A stretch of 64,000 nt of DNA. It comes from Trichomonas vaginalis G3 (taxonomy: Eukaryota > Parabasalia > Trichomonadida > Trichomonadidae). The stretch covers positions 4,092,001-4,156,000 of the forward strand of contig NC_067203.1 in NCBI RefSeq assembly GCF_026262505.1. The letters run 5' to 3'. Shown here piece after piece: positions 9,585-19,176 of this stretch. Positions within the stretch are counted from its first letter, which is position 1; each line of letters starts with the position of its first letter. The position numbers and the translations under genes were made by a program. Below the pieces are notes generated by a model. That model ran no database searches. It worked only from the letters and a program-made list of their open reading frames with translations, and had not been told where the DNA came from.

Positions 9585-10040
9585 ATGGTAAAGCGTTATT
9601 TTCCAGTGATAAATAAAACTAGAATAAGATTACCTCAAGAATTCATAAATTCAACGAATAAGAAATTCATTCATGTTATAAATTTTAGTGTTTTCAGAAA
9701 ATATGAGTCAATGTCATATTCATCATCGGTTATATTTCACTTCATTCAAATTTAGTTCAATCAAACCCATATAATGACCATTTCATAAGATTTCAGATGG
9801 TATTAAAAATGTAATGATAGATTAAAATATGAACAGATTGACAATATCGAATTTTTGGAATTTTGGTTTAAATATCCTGATGGAAAAAAGATTGAAGTTA
9901 AAGATAAAGCTGATACTATAACAAAACACAATTACAATGACCGATCCGGATAGTGGGAACAAAAAGAAATAAAACAAACGATAGAAACTGGTGAAAGGTC
10001 AATTATTATCGATTATGATTCAAAGGATTATTATCGATAA
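9585..10040 (+). pseudogene. decayed + strand gene, possible minor capsid protein
   Basis: The stretch starts at an ATG at 9585 and its first residues include KRYFPVINKTRIRLPQEFINS-like sequence; further along, a LEFWFKYPDGKKIEV-like stretch is visible. The beta-rich character resembles jelly-roll virion proteins, but no family match could be made by eye. It is divergent from the gene at 9372-9563 and is part of the broken fossil. The possible minor-capsid role is a guess. Confidence 0.25.
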
Positions 10041-10054
10041 TGTTAATGCTTGAA

Positions 10055-10710
10055 TATTAAATAGCCTTAACAAAGAATTTTTCAAGTGATATTTTATATT
10101 CATCAACTATTTTATTATAAATATCATTATATGTTAAATGAAGTTCAGTTGTTGCTCCGTTCTTTGATATCTTAATTGTGCTAATATCCTTTATAGGATT
10201 TATTTTTGCAACTGTTCCGCAGCATGAAACCTCATCATCTATGAAAATTGAATCTTAACGTCTGAATCTTGAACATCACAAAGAATGGCGATAATGTGAA
10301 TTAATGATTCATAAGGTAAAATAATTAAACCGGATTGGTCAATTAAATTTATTATTGAATCATAATTATCAGTTATGATATCACGGTAAATTTTCATTAA
10401 TTCAGAATTAATGTCTATTTTATATGGGTTATCAAGTGGTGCTGGTATGTTGGATAAGTGGGAATTTCAACAGGTTCTTTACCAGGTTCAGATAAATGAT
10501 TGGGTCTCCATCTTCTTTATTTTGCTCTTCCTCATTCTTCGGTAAGTCACGAGTTAATAAATTTGGTTGAGTTGCTGACCTTGTTAATTCAGGACTAACA
10601 TTAACTTTAACATTTTGAATAATTCGTGATTTATCATCATTTACATTATAACCAACCGTAATCTCTGCTTTTGCGTTAGTGTTCTTTTGACTAGTGAAAC
10701 GTCTTCTCAT
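10055..10710 (-). pseudogene. Polinton - strand protein region, unrecognised
   Basis: The region begins at an ATG at 10710 with MRRRFTSQKNTNAKAEITVG, a basic N-terminus followed by a Pro/Glu/Asn-rich linker (RDLPKNEEEQNKEDGD). The remaining DNA to about 10055 is also coding-like on the - strand (isoleucine- and aspartate-rich). The start is preceded by a T-rich run and ATATAA, as for other genes of the element. No family was recognised. It is broken. Confidence 0.35.
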
Positions 10711-10740
10711 TTATATTCGAAAAAAAATATATTTAAACTT

Positions 10741-11640
10741 TTATTTTGCTGGAACTTTTGAATCTATTATTTCCTGTATTTGTTCATGAAGTTGATTTTT
10801 AGCATTTTCATCGAAATTAATAGACCGAATATATTCATTAATTGCATTCTTATAATCATCTGATTTCTCAAATTTTCTTTTATCTGATTCCTTAACTAAA
10901 TCATAAGTTAAACCTCGTTGCTGATATAATGGTTTCTTAATTAAATCTTTGAATGCTTGAGATAAAGCACCTGATGCAATTCTTGCTACTATAATTGGTT
11001 GGAATTGCTGTTTAAGTTCATCTTTAACATTTGCGAAAACTGGATCGAATAAAGCAACTTTAAAGAATTTCTTAGCTGGAATTTCAGGTCTTAAATTTGC
11101 ATATTGACCATCAAACTGGTTAGAATATCGTGGTAATCCATCCGGTCCCTCTTCAATAGCATTTAATTCTTCATTGAAGTAAGAATATGGATTATGACGG
11201 TATGAATTAATTGGACCATTTTCACCTTCTCCAATGTATTGTTTAACAGCTTTTCCATTTTCATCAAATTGCATAGGATAATGTTCATTATATGCTTTAC
11301 GTTTAGGATAATCCGTCATTGTTAATTTATACCCATTTATGACTTTAATATTTCCTTGACCATCAGTAACGAAAACTTCATTTATTCCATCAGGTTTTCC
11401 ATTTGGACCCGTAATGTCTGCTTCGTGTGCTTCCCAATTTGGTCCGTGACGTTTGGCATATGCTTGAGCTTCTGGTAATGTTAAAACGTTTCTCATTTGT
11501 TTAACATCCTTTTGAAGACCGGCAACAATGTGGACTAATTCTTTCATTCCGTCTGGAACTTTCATAGTTCTATTATATGCACCCTTTTTGTTTGTTCCTT
11601 GTTTTAATGGAACCTGTAGAAGATTTGCAATTTCTGTCAT
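10741..11640 (-). CDS. 299-residue Polinton protein, probably virion-associated
   Basis: This frame looks whole: ATG at 11640, 299 residues. The middle part contains [19 protein letters not shown] and [20 protein letters not shown], a compact beta-rich segment that I associate with a conserved but uncharacterised protein of Polinton-like and large DNA viruses. The C-terminal 100 residues are helical and charged ([33 protein letters not shown]). It sits within the - strand virion gene block between the ATPase/capsid genes and the fibre genes, so a structural role is likely but unproven. Confidence 0.55.
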   Translation of the reverse strand: MTEIANLLQVPLKQGTNKKGAYNRTMKVPDGMKELVHIVAGLQKDVKQMRNVLTLPEAQAYAKRHGPNWEAHEADITGPNGKPDGINEVFVTDGQGNIKVINGYKLTMTDYPKRKAYNEHYPMQFDENGKAVKQYIGEGENGPINSYRHNPYSYFNEELNAIEEGPDGLPRYSNQFDGQYANLRPEIPAKKFFKVALFDPVFANVKDELKQQFQPIIVARIASGALSQAFKDLIKKPLYQQRGLTYDLVKESDKRKFEKSDDYKNAINEYIRSINFDENAKNQLHEQIQEIIDSKVPAK

Positions 11641-11659
11641 GTTTAATTATAAATAAAAA

Positions 11660-12510
11660 ATAAAAATTAATTATAAAAGTTTATTCGAATTTAATGGAAC
11701 CTTTATTTAAATCAACTATTATTTTTCCATGTTCACTAATTGCTGATATTGTGTGTAAAGTTCATTAATGCTCATTGGTAAATTCACTTGATAAAGCATA
11801 ACGTTCAACTGTTGACGACTAAACCCAACTGAAAATGAAAAGGGTGGACAGGTTTGATTTAAATGTTTGTGCTTAATGCTTAAAGTATTGAACAGCCATG
11901 AAGAATGAACACTGAATGTGTCGACATTGAGTTAATCAATTGATTAAAATATGATTTCTCATTAGTTATTAGTTTTGATTTCACACGCATCATCTAGAAA
12001 AATGAGTGAATGCAAAAATTCTTTATCAAATATTTGAAATAGAAAGTGTTTCAATAATTCATCCCGTTGTTTATCAATAATTTTATCCTCTAATCCTTGC
12101 TTCTTGATTGTATTATATAATTCTTTATACATTACAAAGTTTTTTAAATAATCTTCTGCTTCTTCTTGTGATAAATAAATAATTGGAATTTTGATTAAAT
12201 GCTTTAAAGATTCAAATGTATCATCTGAAGGTGAACCTGAACGGTTGATATAAATTAACACATGTGAATAGGGTGAAGTGTTAGCAATAAATGATAATTT
12301 GTTTTAATATCGTTAATGTTTTACCTTTATTTTGTTTACCAATTGCTGCAGTGATTGAATTTAAGTAACATTCAGAATATGGAATTTTCATTAATTTTTC
12401 CTTAGATATAGCATTTCTATTATCACTCAATGCTTCATTATCATCATCATCTACGTATGTATTATATACTCCTGCTAATTCTTCATAAGGGGTGGATGAA
12501 TTAAATCCAT
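11660..12510 (-). pseudogene. genome-packaging ATPase region (FtsK/HerA-type)
   Basis: The region carries a P-loop-like GKQNKGKT (about 12320-12345) and, further on, a hydrophobic strand ending in acidic residues, SLIFLDDAC (about 11985), a good Walker B. The order and the position next to the capsid gene fit the HerA/FtsK-type ATPase that packages Polinton and virophage DNA. Between them lie helical stretches with LSQEEAEDYLKNF. The - strand DNA from about 11660 to 11960 is coding-like too and may be the end of this gene. It is broken. I rate the ATPase call moderately, on the two motifs plus context. Confidence 0.6.
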
Positions 12511-12534
12511 TTAATCAAAAATAAATTTATAATT

Positions 12535-14160
12535 TTATACATTTCTATTCATCAATATTTCATCATATGAACTTCTATACTGTGGTGGTGTACCTGTTGG
12601 ATGATATTTCAAACCTTCATCCGGTGTCCATGTCCAATATGTAGTCCTAGTAAACCAAACCTGAGGAGGATTTGTCACCTTTGAACAGTAAGTGTCATTT
12701 TCACCCTGAATGATTGGATAAGCTTTCACTTGTACTGTAACTTGTGAGTTGAAAGTTTCTAATCCATCAAAGAATATACCCGCTCATCACGTTGAACTGG
12801 AATAGTGCATAAGAATGAAGTTTGGTCTTTCCATGTTCTAGCTAATGGCGTGCCATTATCATCATTCAATGGTCTAGTTAATGAGTCCTCGTATTCTTCT
12901 GTGCATTCATTCACTCCATCTAAATCAGAAGCTTGAAGCATACGTGTAAAGAATATGTCGCCCACTGTGGTCATCGCTTGATCGGGGAAGTTTTGGAATC
13001 TATAGTGACCTGAAGACCTCGAAGCATTGGATTTTCTAAAAACCGTTCTTTGCATTGCATTCTTCGGAAATGTTAACACAACATCTGTAACATTATGAAG
13101 AGCGTATGAGAAATCTGAGCTAATACCTTCAGGAGTGATGCAACTCCATTTAGTGAACGAACGTCAATATGTTGAGCTGGAATCATGAATGGATCTTCCT
13201 TACTAAATAAACGTGGTATTGCTTTAACTGATTCTTCAATTAAACCGTATCCTGGTGTAATGCATTTATCCTCTAAAACTTCCATCTTTGTGCATGAAAT
13301 AATAACGTCTTCAACTGTTGCGTCAGCAGATGTAGTGGCTAAGCTTGTAATTAATTTGGCAGGAAGTCCGATTTGTTGGAATTTGCGATCATATTTATAA
13401 ACATGATTCATAATCTTTTCATAATTTTCATCAGTTATCTTTTCATAAACGTAATTTTGTAAATCAGCAACTCTTAACGGGTCAACCTGACAAAATACTA
13501 AAGTATCCCTGAAAACATAATATTTAAGAATGATTTCACCAAATGATTTAGGATAATCATCGAACGCCTGAAATGCTAACAAATCATTTACCGGAATAAT
13601 CATATCAAAAGTGACATCAACTTCTTCATTTGCTTTCTTGAAAACTTCTGAAGGGTCAATATATTTACCACATACTGAGTTTATCATATTTTTGAACATT
13701 ATTATATAACGAATGAACAAACTTTTTAACTTTCCTTTCTGATTTTGGTTTATATGTTGCAAATGCGAAAGATTCACGGGCGCAATCCATCTGAAGATAA
13801 CCAGCATCACCTCTTTCGGTTTCTACTTCTAATTGCTTAAAGCTTTGATTTGATGATTTATAACCAACGAATAAACGCATGCATTTAAAAGCGGCATCAC
13901 ATGTGAAAGCTTTATTTGAAACTAGAGTTGCTTTAACTTTGCGTTTAATATATGTGTCACCTAATTGGTTCACATCATGAGCCGGATTTGTAATTCTTAA
14001 ATGAGTTTGTTTATCATCAAAATATGGAGCATCAGAGTCATAGCATGAACTTTCAAGTTCTCTATAATATCTTCTTCCATCATTCTTTGCGAATATTTCA
14101 TTTATCTTTTCGAATGAATGAAATACATTTCCATTAATCGGTTTAGTGTTTGGCACTAAA
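12535..14160 (-). pseudogene. major capsid protein region (double jelly-roll)
   Basis: This region encodes the Polinton major capsid protein. Diagnostic pieces are LRITNPAHDVNQLGDTYIKR and RLFVGYKSSNQSFKQLEVE near the N-terminus, both typical of trichomonad Maverick capsid proteins, then DVTFDMIIPVNDLLAFQAFD, an ITSLATTSADATVEDVIISC stretch, and a C-terminal part with VWFTRTTYWTWTP. A full protein of this family has about 500 residues, in line with this span. It is upstream of the ATPase on the same strand. It belongs to the fossil and is broken. Confidence 0.75.
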
Positions 14161-14240
14161 TAGTTAGTCGTCTTATTATTAAATAAAAATCAAAATTAAA
14201 AGATGAAAATGAATTTTTAATTTTAATGAAATAATCAACT

Positions 14241-14405
14241 ATGGCTGCAGGATTCTTTAAGAAACTGTGGGATAAAGTAAAAAGAGGAGCGCATAAAGTT
14301 TGGGAAGGGATTAAGAAAGGAGCAAATTGGATATTTAAGAATAAAGAAGCAATTAGTGACGTTGCTGAACAAATAGCACCTAATGTTCCGGTAAGGAAGT
14401 ATTAA
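14241..14405 (+). CDS. 54-residue amphipathic protein (MAAGFFKKLW family)
   Basis: The short frame (ATG 14241, TAA 14403-14405) encodes MAAGFFKKLWDKVKRGAH, a GIKKGANWIFK segment, and ends in VPVRKY. The pattern of Lys/Trp/Phe spaced for an amphipathic helix suggests a membrane-active or capsid-lining peptide. Its first residues are the same family as the 78-residue protein on the opposite strand (14477-14713), so the two are paralogues in opposite orientation. It looks whole but may be a shortened copy, since the paralogue is longer. Confidence 0.45.
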   Translation: MAAGFFKKLWDKVKRGAHKVWEGIKKGANWIFKNKEAISDVAEQIAPNVPVRKY

Positions 14406-14476
14406 ATAAAGGAGATAAGGTTTATCGTCGACTACAACCGATATTGAGATAAAAATAATATTTATTTATTTTTCCA

Positions 14477-14713
14477 CTACTTTCCTCCTATTTTATTAAG
14501 TATTCCTTCAGCAATTCCACCAACTGCGTTACCTGCTTGTGCTCCCATCGCTGGATTACCTGCTTTAGCACCTAATACTCCTCCTATGATAGTTCCTGCC
14601 GTTTTCGCTACTGGTGCCAAAAAGTTTGCAACGGGTTTAATAATCTTTTGATGAACCCAACTTGCAGCTTTCTTAATTCCTTCCCATAATTTTTTAAAGA
14701 ATCCTGCCGCCAT
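14477..14713 (-). CDS. 78-residue amphipathic, glycine-rich protein of the Polinton
   Basis: The frame begins MAAGFFKKLWEGIKKAASW and continues with a Gly/Ala-rich hydrophobic half (TIIGGVLGAKAGNPAMGAQ, GGIAEGILNKIGGK). A basic amphipathic helix followed by a Gly/Ala membrane-like segment is the build of membrane-lytic or membrane-associated virion peptides such as the adenovirus VI type; this parallel is inference. It looks whole. Its first 46 coding bases plus leader recur as an inverted 58-bp copy at 15557-15614. Confidence 0.55.
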   Translation of the reverse strand: MAAGFFKKLWEGIKKAASWVHQKIIKPVANFLAPVAKTAGTIIGGVLGAKAGNPAMGAQAGNAVGGIAEGILNKIGGK

Positions 14714-14730
14714 CTCTGATTTAATATTAA
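14673..14730. repeat. 58-bp inverted duplication, copy 1
   Basis: The stretch covers the start of the 78-residue gene and its leader. Its reverse complement is found at 15557-15614 without a visible mismatch. The second copy lies inside a different - strand gene region, which points to a templated (strand-switch) insertion. Confidence 0.85.
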
Positions 14731-14780
14731 TTAAAAAATATATTTCATCACTTATATTCTAATTTTTTATTTAATGATAA

Positions 14781-15187
14781 ATGAAACCGATTTTAAAAAT
14801 AAATGAAACAGAGGAGGAAGAAATAAATGAAAGTGAAAATGTTCAACAAAAAATAAACGTTGTTAAACCAATTACTGAAATAAAAATTTTTTCATCTGTT
14901 GATGAATTTAATGACTATTATGCTAATAATAAAAAATTATTTGAAGAATTGACAACATGTAAATTGAATAAAATGTTTAAAGTTGAGGACAGAGTCCAAG
15001 ACCGGAGGGTCATGGATTCAAAATTTCAAAAATAAAAGGTGTTGTTAGTTTAAAATCTATTCCTCAATCAAGAATCACCTCATTAATGAAAATTGATGAT
15101 TTAACAAAAAGAATAGAAATTATTGAAGAGCGAATAAATCAAATTATTGATTTCATAAATCATGACTCGTTGAGCCCGGGTCCTTAA
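14781..15187 (+). pseudogene. small coiled-coil protein region of the Polinton
   Basis: The region starts at an ATG at 14781 with MKPILKINETEEEEINES, is acidic, and continues with helical sequence; the last part reads like a coiled coil (KIDDLTKRIEIIEERINQ). No family was recognised. It is preceded by a T-rich run and ATAA like the other element genes. It converges on the gene at 15214-15417, with palindromes between them. It belongs to the broken fossil. Confidence 0.35.
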
Positions 15188-15222
15188 AGCTCAAGGCACA
15201 AAGTGCCCAGGACTTAAAGTCC
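15180..15222. terminator. nested palindromes between two converging Polinton genes
   Basis: GGCACAAAGTGCC (15195-15207) is enclosed by GTCCT (15180-15184) and AGGAC (15209-15213), and a further palindrome GGACTTAAAGTCC covers 15210-15222. They lie exactly where a + strand and a - strand gene end, so they could end both transcripts. Confidence 0.4.
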
Positions 15223-15761
15223 ATCACTGAGTTCAAGGTTATATTCATCAAATATTTCATTATTAAATGCAACTTCTGCTAGTTTATTTATTTTTTCAAT
15301 ACGATCATTTGAAAGTCTATCGTTTAATTTTTTCTGAAGTTTTTCATTTTCTAGTTCTGAAACTTTATTTGGATGATATTTAAACCCGTTAAATTCTTTT
15401 TCCTCAGTTTTGATCATTAATTTACAAAGAACTTTTGTGGTTGGAATTCGTTTAAACCATTTATCATTAATATTTGTTATAAATTCAATATCTGGAATTA
15501 ATTCCCAAATTTTTGCATTTTCAATTAATTTATTATCAAATGCAAAAGCAATAGGTTTAATATTAAATCAGAGATGGCGGCAGGATTCTTTAAAAAATTA
15601 TGGGAAGGAATTAAATATTCTTTATCATTATATTTATACCTCATTAGCTTATTTTGGCTTTCATATTCATTTAATAATTCACAATCTTCATTTTTAAATT
15701 GAAGTTTAACCCATTCAGGATTTAAACAATGTTTAATTAATCGCGGAATATCTGACATCAT
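15214..15761 (-). pseudogene. last - strand Polinton gene region(s), unrecognised
   Basis: Two small coding-like stretches lie here. One is preceded by ATGs at 15758-15761 with MMSDIPRLIKHCLNPEWVK, the other begins MIKTEEKEFNGFKYHPNKV (about 15417) with a charged helical C-terminus. Neither matches a family I know. The inverted 58-bp copy (15557-15614) sits within this region. They are the outermost element genes before the right edge and are broken. Confidence 0.35.
15557..15614. repeat. 58-bp inverted duplication, copy 2
   Basis: This copy reads TTAATATTAAATCAGAGATG and onward in the + direction and is the reverse complement of 14673-14730. It looks inserted into unrelated coding-like DNA. 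Confidence 0.85.
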
Positions 15762-16068
15762 CTATATATAGTTTCTTTTATAAAAGATAAAAAAATAAAT
15801 TATTTTAAAATTAATGTTAATTCTTTAATGATTTATAAATAAATATATTTTAATGCATCGTCTATATATAGATGAAACAAAAAAAGTCACACAACCCGCA
15901 CTCATATACTACTTGTGATATCAGATATAATCCAATAAATATATTCTATATATTATTAGAAAAATAGTAATCATGCAAAGATATTATCAAATTTTGAGTT
16001 TAAATCTGATAAGCAAAGATGGTGTAAACTTCAGAATTTCACCTTTTTTCACAAAATTAAATCTTTTT
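15762..16068. other. Polinton right edge and ankyrin gene upstream region
   Basis: There is no gene here. CTATATATAG occurs at about 15763 and again at about 15863. The sequence CATATACT near 15904-15912 is a possible element terminus (its complement would begin AGTATATG), but this cannot be confirmed without the left end. After about 15915 the DNA is plain AT-rich host sequence. Confidence 0.35.
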
Positions 16069-16073
16069 TCATT
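16069..16073 (+). promoter_or_regulatory. initiator-like motif TCATT
   Basis: TCATT lies 6 bases (from its A) before the ATG at 16077. Trichomonad core promoters use an initiator TCAYW with A as +1 very near the start codon, so this fits and implies a very short 5' UTR. Confidence 0.55.
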
Positions 16074-16076
16074 TTC

Positions 16077-18143
16077 ATGGAGAAAGTAAATTATGAAGAT
16101 TTAATGGATATGTGTCAAGACTTTATTTATGTATACGATACATTGTATAAGCTGAAGACTTTCAACAAAAAAGAAATTAACAAAATTTATCTTGATATCA
16201 AAGGGTTACTTCTTGAAACCAAACAAGCATCGCCAAATCAAATTCTGACAATAATATCTACTGCAATGATTCATAATATCAAATACTTAAAACAATACAA
16301 GGCAATTTTCAATAAGATTTATAAAGAATATCATCCAATCTTTACACACAACGAATTGAAAAACATTCCACATATTTTATGGGCAGATTTATCAGATGAA
16401 AATGGCGTTTTATTATCAGAAAAGTATATTTATGATTTCGCACGCAACAAATATAAATATTCAACAACAAATTTTATGGAAGAAAACACAATATACAGAG
16501 CTATAATGTATGATGATAAATTTTCTTTCATAGCATTCATCGAAACGGATGGTTTCAACAAGGATCAAATGCTTGAGAATGATTTATATCCATCCAAACC
16601 TCTTTCCTTGATTGAACTGTGCTGTTATCATGGAGCTGTAAATTGTTTTAAATATTTGATTACAAGATTTAAGTCAACAATAACTCAGAAATGTCTTTGG
16701 TATTCATTTTTGGGTGGAAATTCAGACATTATTCAGGAGTGTTTGAAAATTGAAGAGCCGGATGAAGAATGCATGAGGTATGCAATTATTTCACATAACA
16801 TCGATTTTATTTCTTTTTTGATGAGTGAATACGAGTTTGAAATTGATTTATATAATTGCGTCATATATCACAATTTGCAAGCATTTTTAGTTTATTTAGA
16901 TCAATCAAAATATATTAACAAATTCTTTATTTATTCAGTATGCTTTTGCATTCCTTCCCTATGCGAATACTTCCTTTCGCATGGTGCTGATGTTAATTCA
17001 AAGACTGAAATTGGTCGAACTGCACTTCATTTTGCAGCAGAATTTAATTGCATCAAAATCGCAGAATCCCTTATTTCGCATGGTGCTGATGTCAATGCAA
17101 AAGATAATGATGGGCACACTGTTCTTTGTCAAGCAGCATATAACAACAGTAAAAAAATATTCGAATTGCTTATTTCTCATGGGGCTGATATTAATGCTAA
17201 AGACAATAAAGAACGGTCTAATCTTCATTATGCAGCAGAAAATAGCAGTATAGAAATAGTTGAATTCCTTATTTCTCATGGCGCTGATGTCAATGCAAAA
17301 GACAATATTGGATTTTCTAGTCTTTTATATGCAGCTTATAGTAGCAATTTAGAAACTATTCAACTCCTTGTTTCACATGGAGCTGATGTTAATTCTGTAG
17401 ACATTTCTGGAGAATCGGTTCTTGGTGCAGCAATATTTGAAAACCATAAAGATATAGTCGAATTCCTTATTTCACACGGCGCTGATGTTAATGCTAAAAG
17501 AGGGCTAGAGAGATTATCTGCTCTTCATAAAGCAGTAGAAGAAAGCAGTATAGAAATAGTTGAACTTCTAATTTCACATGGTGCTGATGTTAATGATAAA
17601 GACAATAATGGAGAATCAATTCTTCATTTTGCAGCATACAGAAAATGTAAAGAAATAGCTGAACTTCTTATTTCACATGGTGCTGATGTTAATGATAAAG
17701 ACAATAATGGAGATTCAATTCTTCATATTGCAGTAGATAGAAACAGTAAAGAAATAGTCGAACTCCTTATTTCACATGGTGCTGATGTTAATGATAAAGA
17801 CAATGATGGAGACTCAATTCTTCATATTGCAGCATACAGAAAATGTAAAGAAATAGCTGAACTCCTTATTTCACATGGTGCTGATGTTAATGCTAAAAAC
17901 AATAATGGAGATTCAATTCTTCATGCTGCAGCAAAAAATAACTATATAGAAATAGTCGAACTCCTTATTTCACATGGTGCTGATGTTAATGCTGAGGACA
18001 ATGATGGATTGTCAGTTCTTTATGCTGCAGCAATTGATAACCATAAAGAAATAGTCGAACTCCTTATTTCAAAGATTATGTTAGAATATCAAAAAAAAAT
18101 ACAAAATGATAATCAACATTGGTTCAATTATCAACTTTTTTAA
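16077..18143 (+). CDS. ankyrin-repeat protein with DUF3447-type N-terminus
   Basis: The 688-residue protein has a conserved N-terminal domain (about residues 1-295, DUF3447-like, with ENTIYRAIMYDDKFSFIAF, SLIELCCYHGAVNCFKYL and MRYAIISHNIDFISFL) followed by 11 ankyrin repeats (about residues 300-665), most of the form LISHGADVNAKDN. Ankyrin repeats bind other proteins; the very large trichomonad families of this type have no settled function. There is no signal peptide or membrane segment, so it is probably cytosolic. The start at 16077 is backed by an initiator-like TCATT 6 bases upstream. Repeats 7-10 are nearly identical in DNA, showing recent expansion. It shares its N-terminal domain with the protein at 20867-22645. 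Confidence 0.93.
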   Translation: MEKVNYEDLMDMCQDFIYVYDTLYKLKTFNKKEINKIYLDIKGLLLETKQASPNQILTIISTAMIHNIKYLKQYKAIFNKIYKEYHPIFTHNELKNIPHILWADLSDENGVLLSEKYIYDFARNKYKYSTTNFMEENTIYRAIMYDDKFSFIAFIETDGFNKDQMLENDLYPSKPLSLIELCCYHGAVNCFKYLITRFKSTITQKCLWYSFLGGNSDIIQECLKIEEPDEECMRYAIISHNIDFISFLMSEYEFEIDLYNCVIYHNLQAFLVYLDQSKYINKFFIYSVCFCIPSLCEYFLSHGADVNSKTEIGRTALHFAAEFNCIKIAESLISHGADVNAKDNDGHTVLCQAAYNNSKKIFELLISHGADINAKDNKERSNLHYAAENSSIEIVEFLISHGADVNAKDNIGFSSLLYAAYSSNLETIQLLVSHGADVNSVDISGESVLGAAIFENHKDIVEFLISHGADVNAKRGLERLSALHKAVEESSIEIVELLISHGADVNDKDNNGESILHFAAYRKCKEIAELLISHGADVNDKDNNGDSILHIAVDRNSKEIVELLISHGADVNDKDNDGDSILHIAAYRKCKEIAELLISHGADVNAKNNNGDSILHAAAKNNYIEIVELLISHGADVNAEDNDGLSVLYAAAIDNHKEIVELLISKIMLEYQKKIQNDNQHWFNYQLF
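17541..18080 (+). repeat. recently duplicated ankyrin-coding 99-bp units
   Basis: Successive 99-bp units are almost identical here. The block GCAGCATACAGAAAATGTAA starts at both 17631 and 17829, exactly 198 bp apart, so a two-repeat unit was duplicated. Confidence 0.85.
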
Positions 18144-19176
18144 ATGGTGGATCCGCGCCCATCTGACTTTAATTCAGATTATTGACAACTAGGATGAAGT
18201 TGAATATATAGATATTGGCATGCATATATCTCCGAATTTGAGCTATTTTTGCATCTTGATCAAATAAAAATTGACAATAAAAATTCAAAATGAATAATTA
18301 ATTTAAATTTCATTCATGACTCATGTCTTAGTTTTAATGTAATCCCAAGTTTGTGAAAAATCCGACTTTCTCTAAACAAAAGTATGGAACATAAAAATTT
18401 ATTTAATTTAGAAAATGCTTAAGCAACTATAATATATTTTAAAACAGTGGTTTGATTCATAATTTTTGAAACATGCTATTGGCTATGGGGTAATCAGTCC
18501 ATACTGATCTTCATAATGCAATATATTTTAATAATTTAAGCATAACTGAAGCTATTATTTCAAATGGTGCATATATAAAATGATTCTGAACAAACTACTT
18601 ATGAATATACAAACAATTATGTCTGAGATATTCAAACGCATAAAATGATGAATTTGTATTATATTTTTAAAGGTCAATCGGAGTATATAAAATCGACCAA
18701 GATTGTTCCCATTATTCTTGACATATGAAATTTAGTAATATGGACTCACAGAATGACTTTCGTTTGATCTTTATCATTATACATTTCAAGGAGTGATCAC
18801 AAATATTTTAAAGAAGCAATATTACAAGATAATGATATCAGATTTATTCGTGATTCGTAGTTTCCTACATTGAGATTACTAAATGTCGAGATCGTAAATT
18901 GAGGGTAAAAGGTTTGTTGAGTTTAAACCTGGAGAACGTAGCAACCCCAGTTAGGATTCAGAATATAATTCACCTACTTATTGTTGTTAGAAAAATTGTA
19001 ATGGATCTTTTACTGTCAGATTAAAAGGAAATCTCAAAGTTAAGCTTCTGTAATATCGAATTATTCTAACAACATAAAACCATATATTTCTGAGCTATCT
19101 AAGAATTTTGGCAAAAATTTCTGAACTAAAAAATTTTCGATCCTATTTCAATTTTACTTATAATATCTTTCAAATA
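18144..19176. pseudogene. ankyrin-protein relics and Rab upstream region
   Basis: No intact gene. On the + strand near 18500-18590 the translation LHNAIYFNNLSITEAIISNG is a decayed ankyrin repeat, and near 18808-18860 FKEAILQDNDIRFIRDS resembles the ENTIYKAILEDNKESF part of the DUF3447 domain. The two pieces are in the wrong order relative to an intact gene, so they may come from one rearranged or two lost copies. The rest is AT-rich and shows nothing. Confidence 0.5.

Larger units (their letters stand above)
1..15915. mobile_element. Polinton/Maverick element, right-hand part, broken fossil
   Basis: This is a virus-like self-synthesising DNA element, recognised from its gene set: family-B DNA polymerase end, retroviral-type integrase, primase-polymerase/SF3 helicase, KilA-N protein, fibre, packaging ATPase, double-jelly-roll major capsid protein and small amphipathic virion-type proteins. 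The left end lies outside the window. The right end is placed tentatively near 15.86 to 15.92 kb, after the last element gene and before the ankyrin promoter; no terminal inverted repeat could be confirmed because the other end is missing. Replication and integration genes run on the + strand and virion genes on the - strand. The element is broken, very roughly ten breaks, but several small genes look whole, suggesting a fairly young fossil. Family call is firm; the edge is not. Confidence 0.88.
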
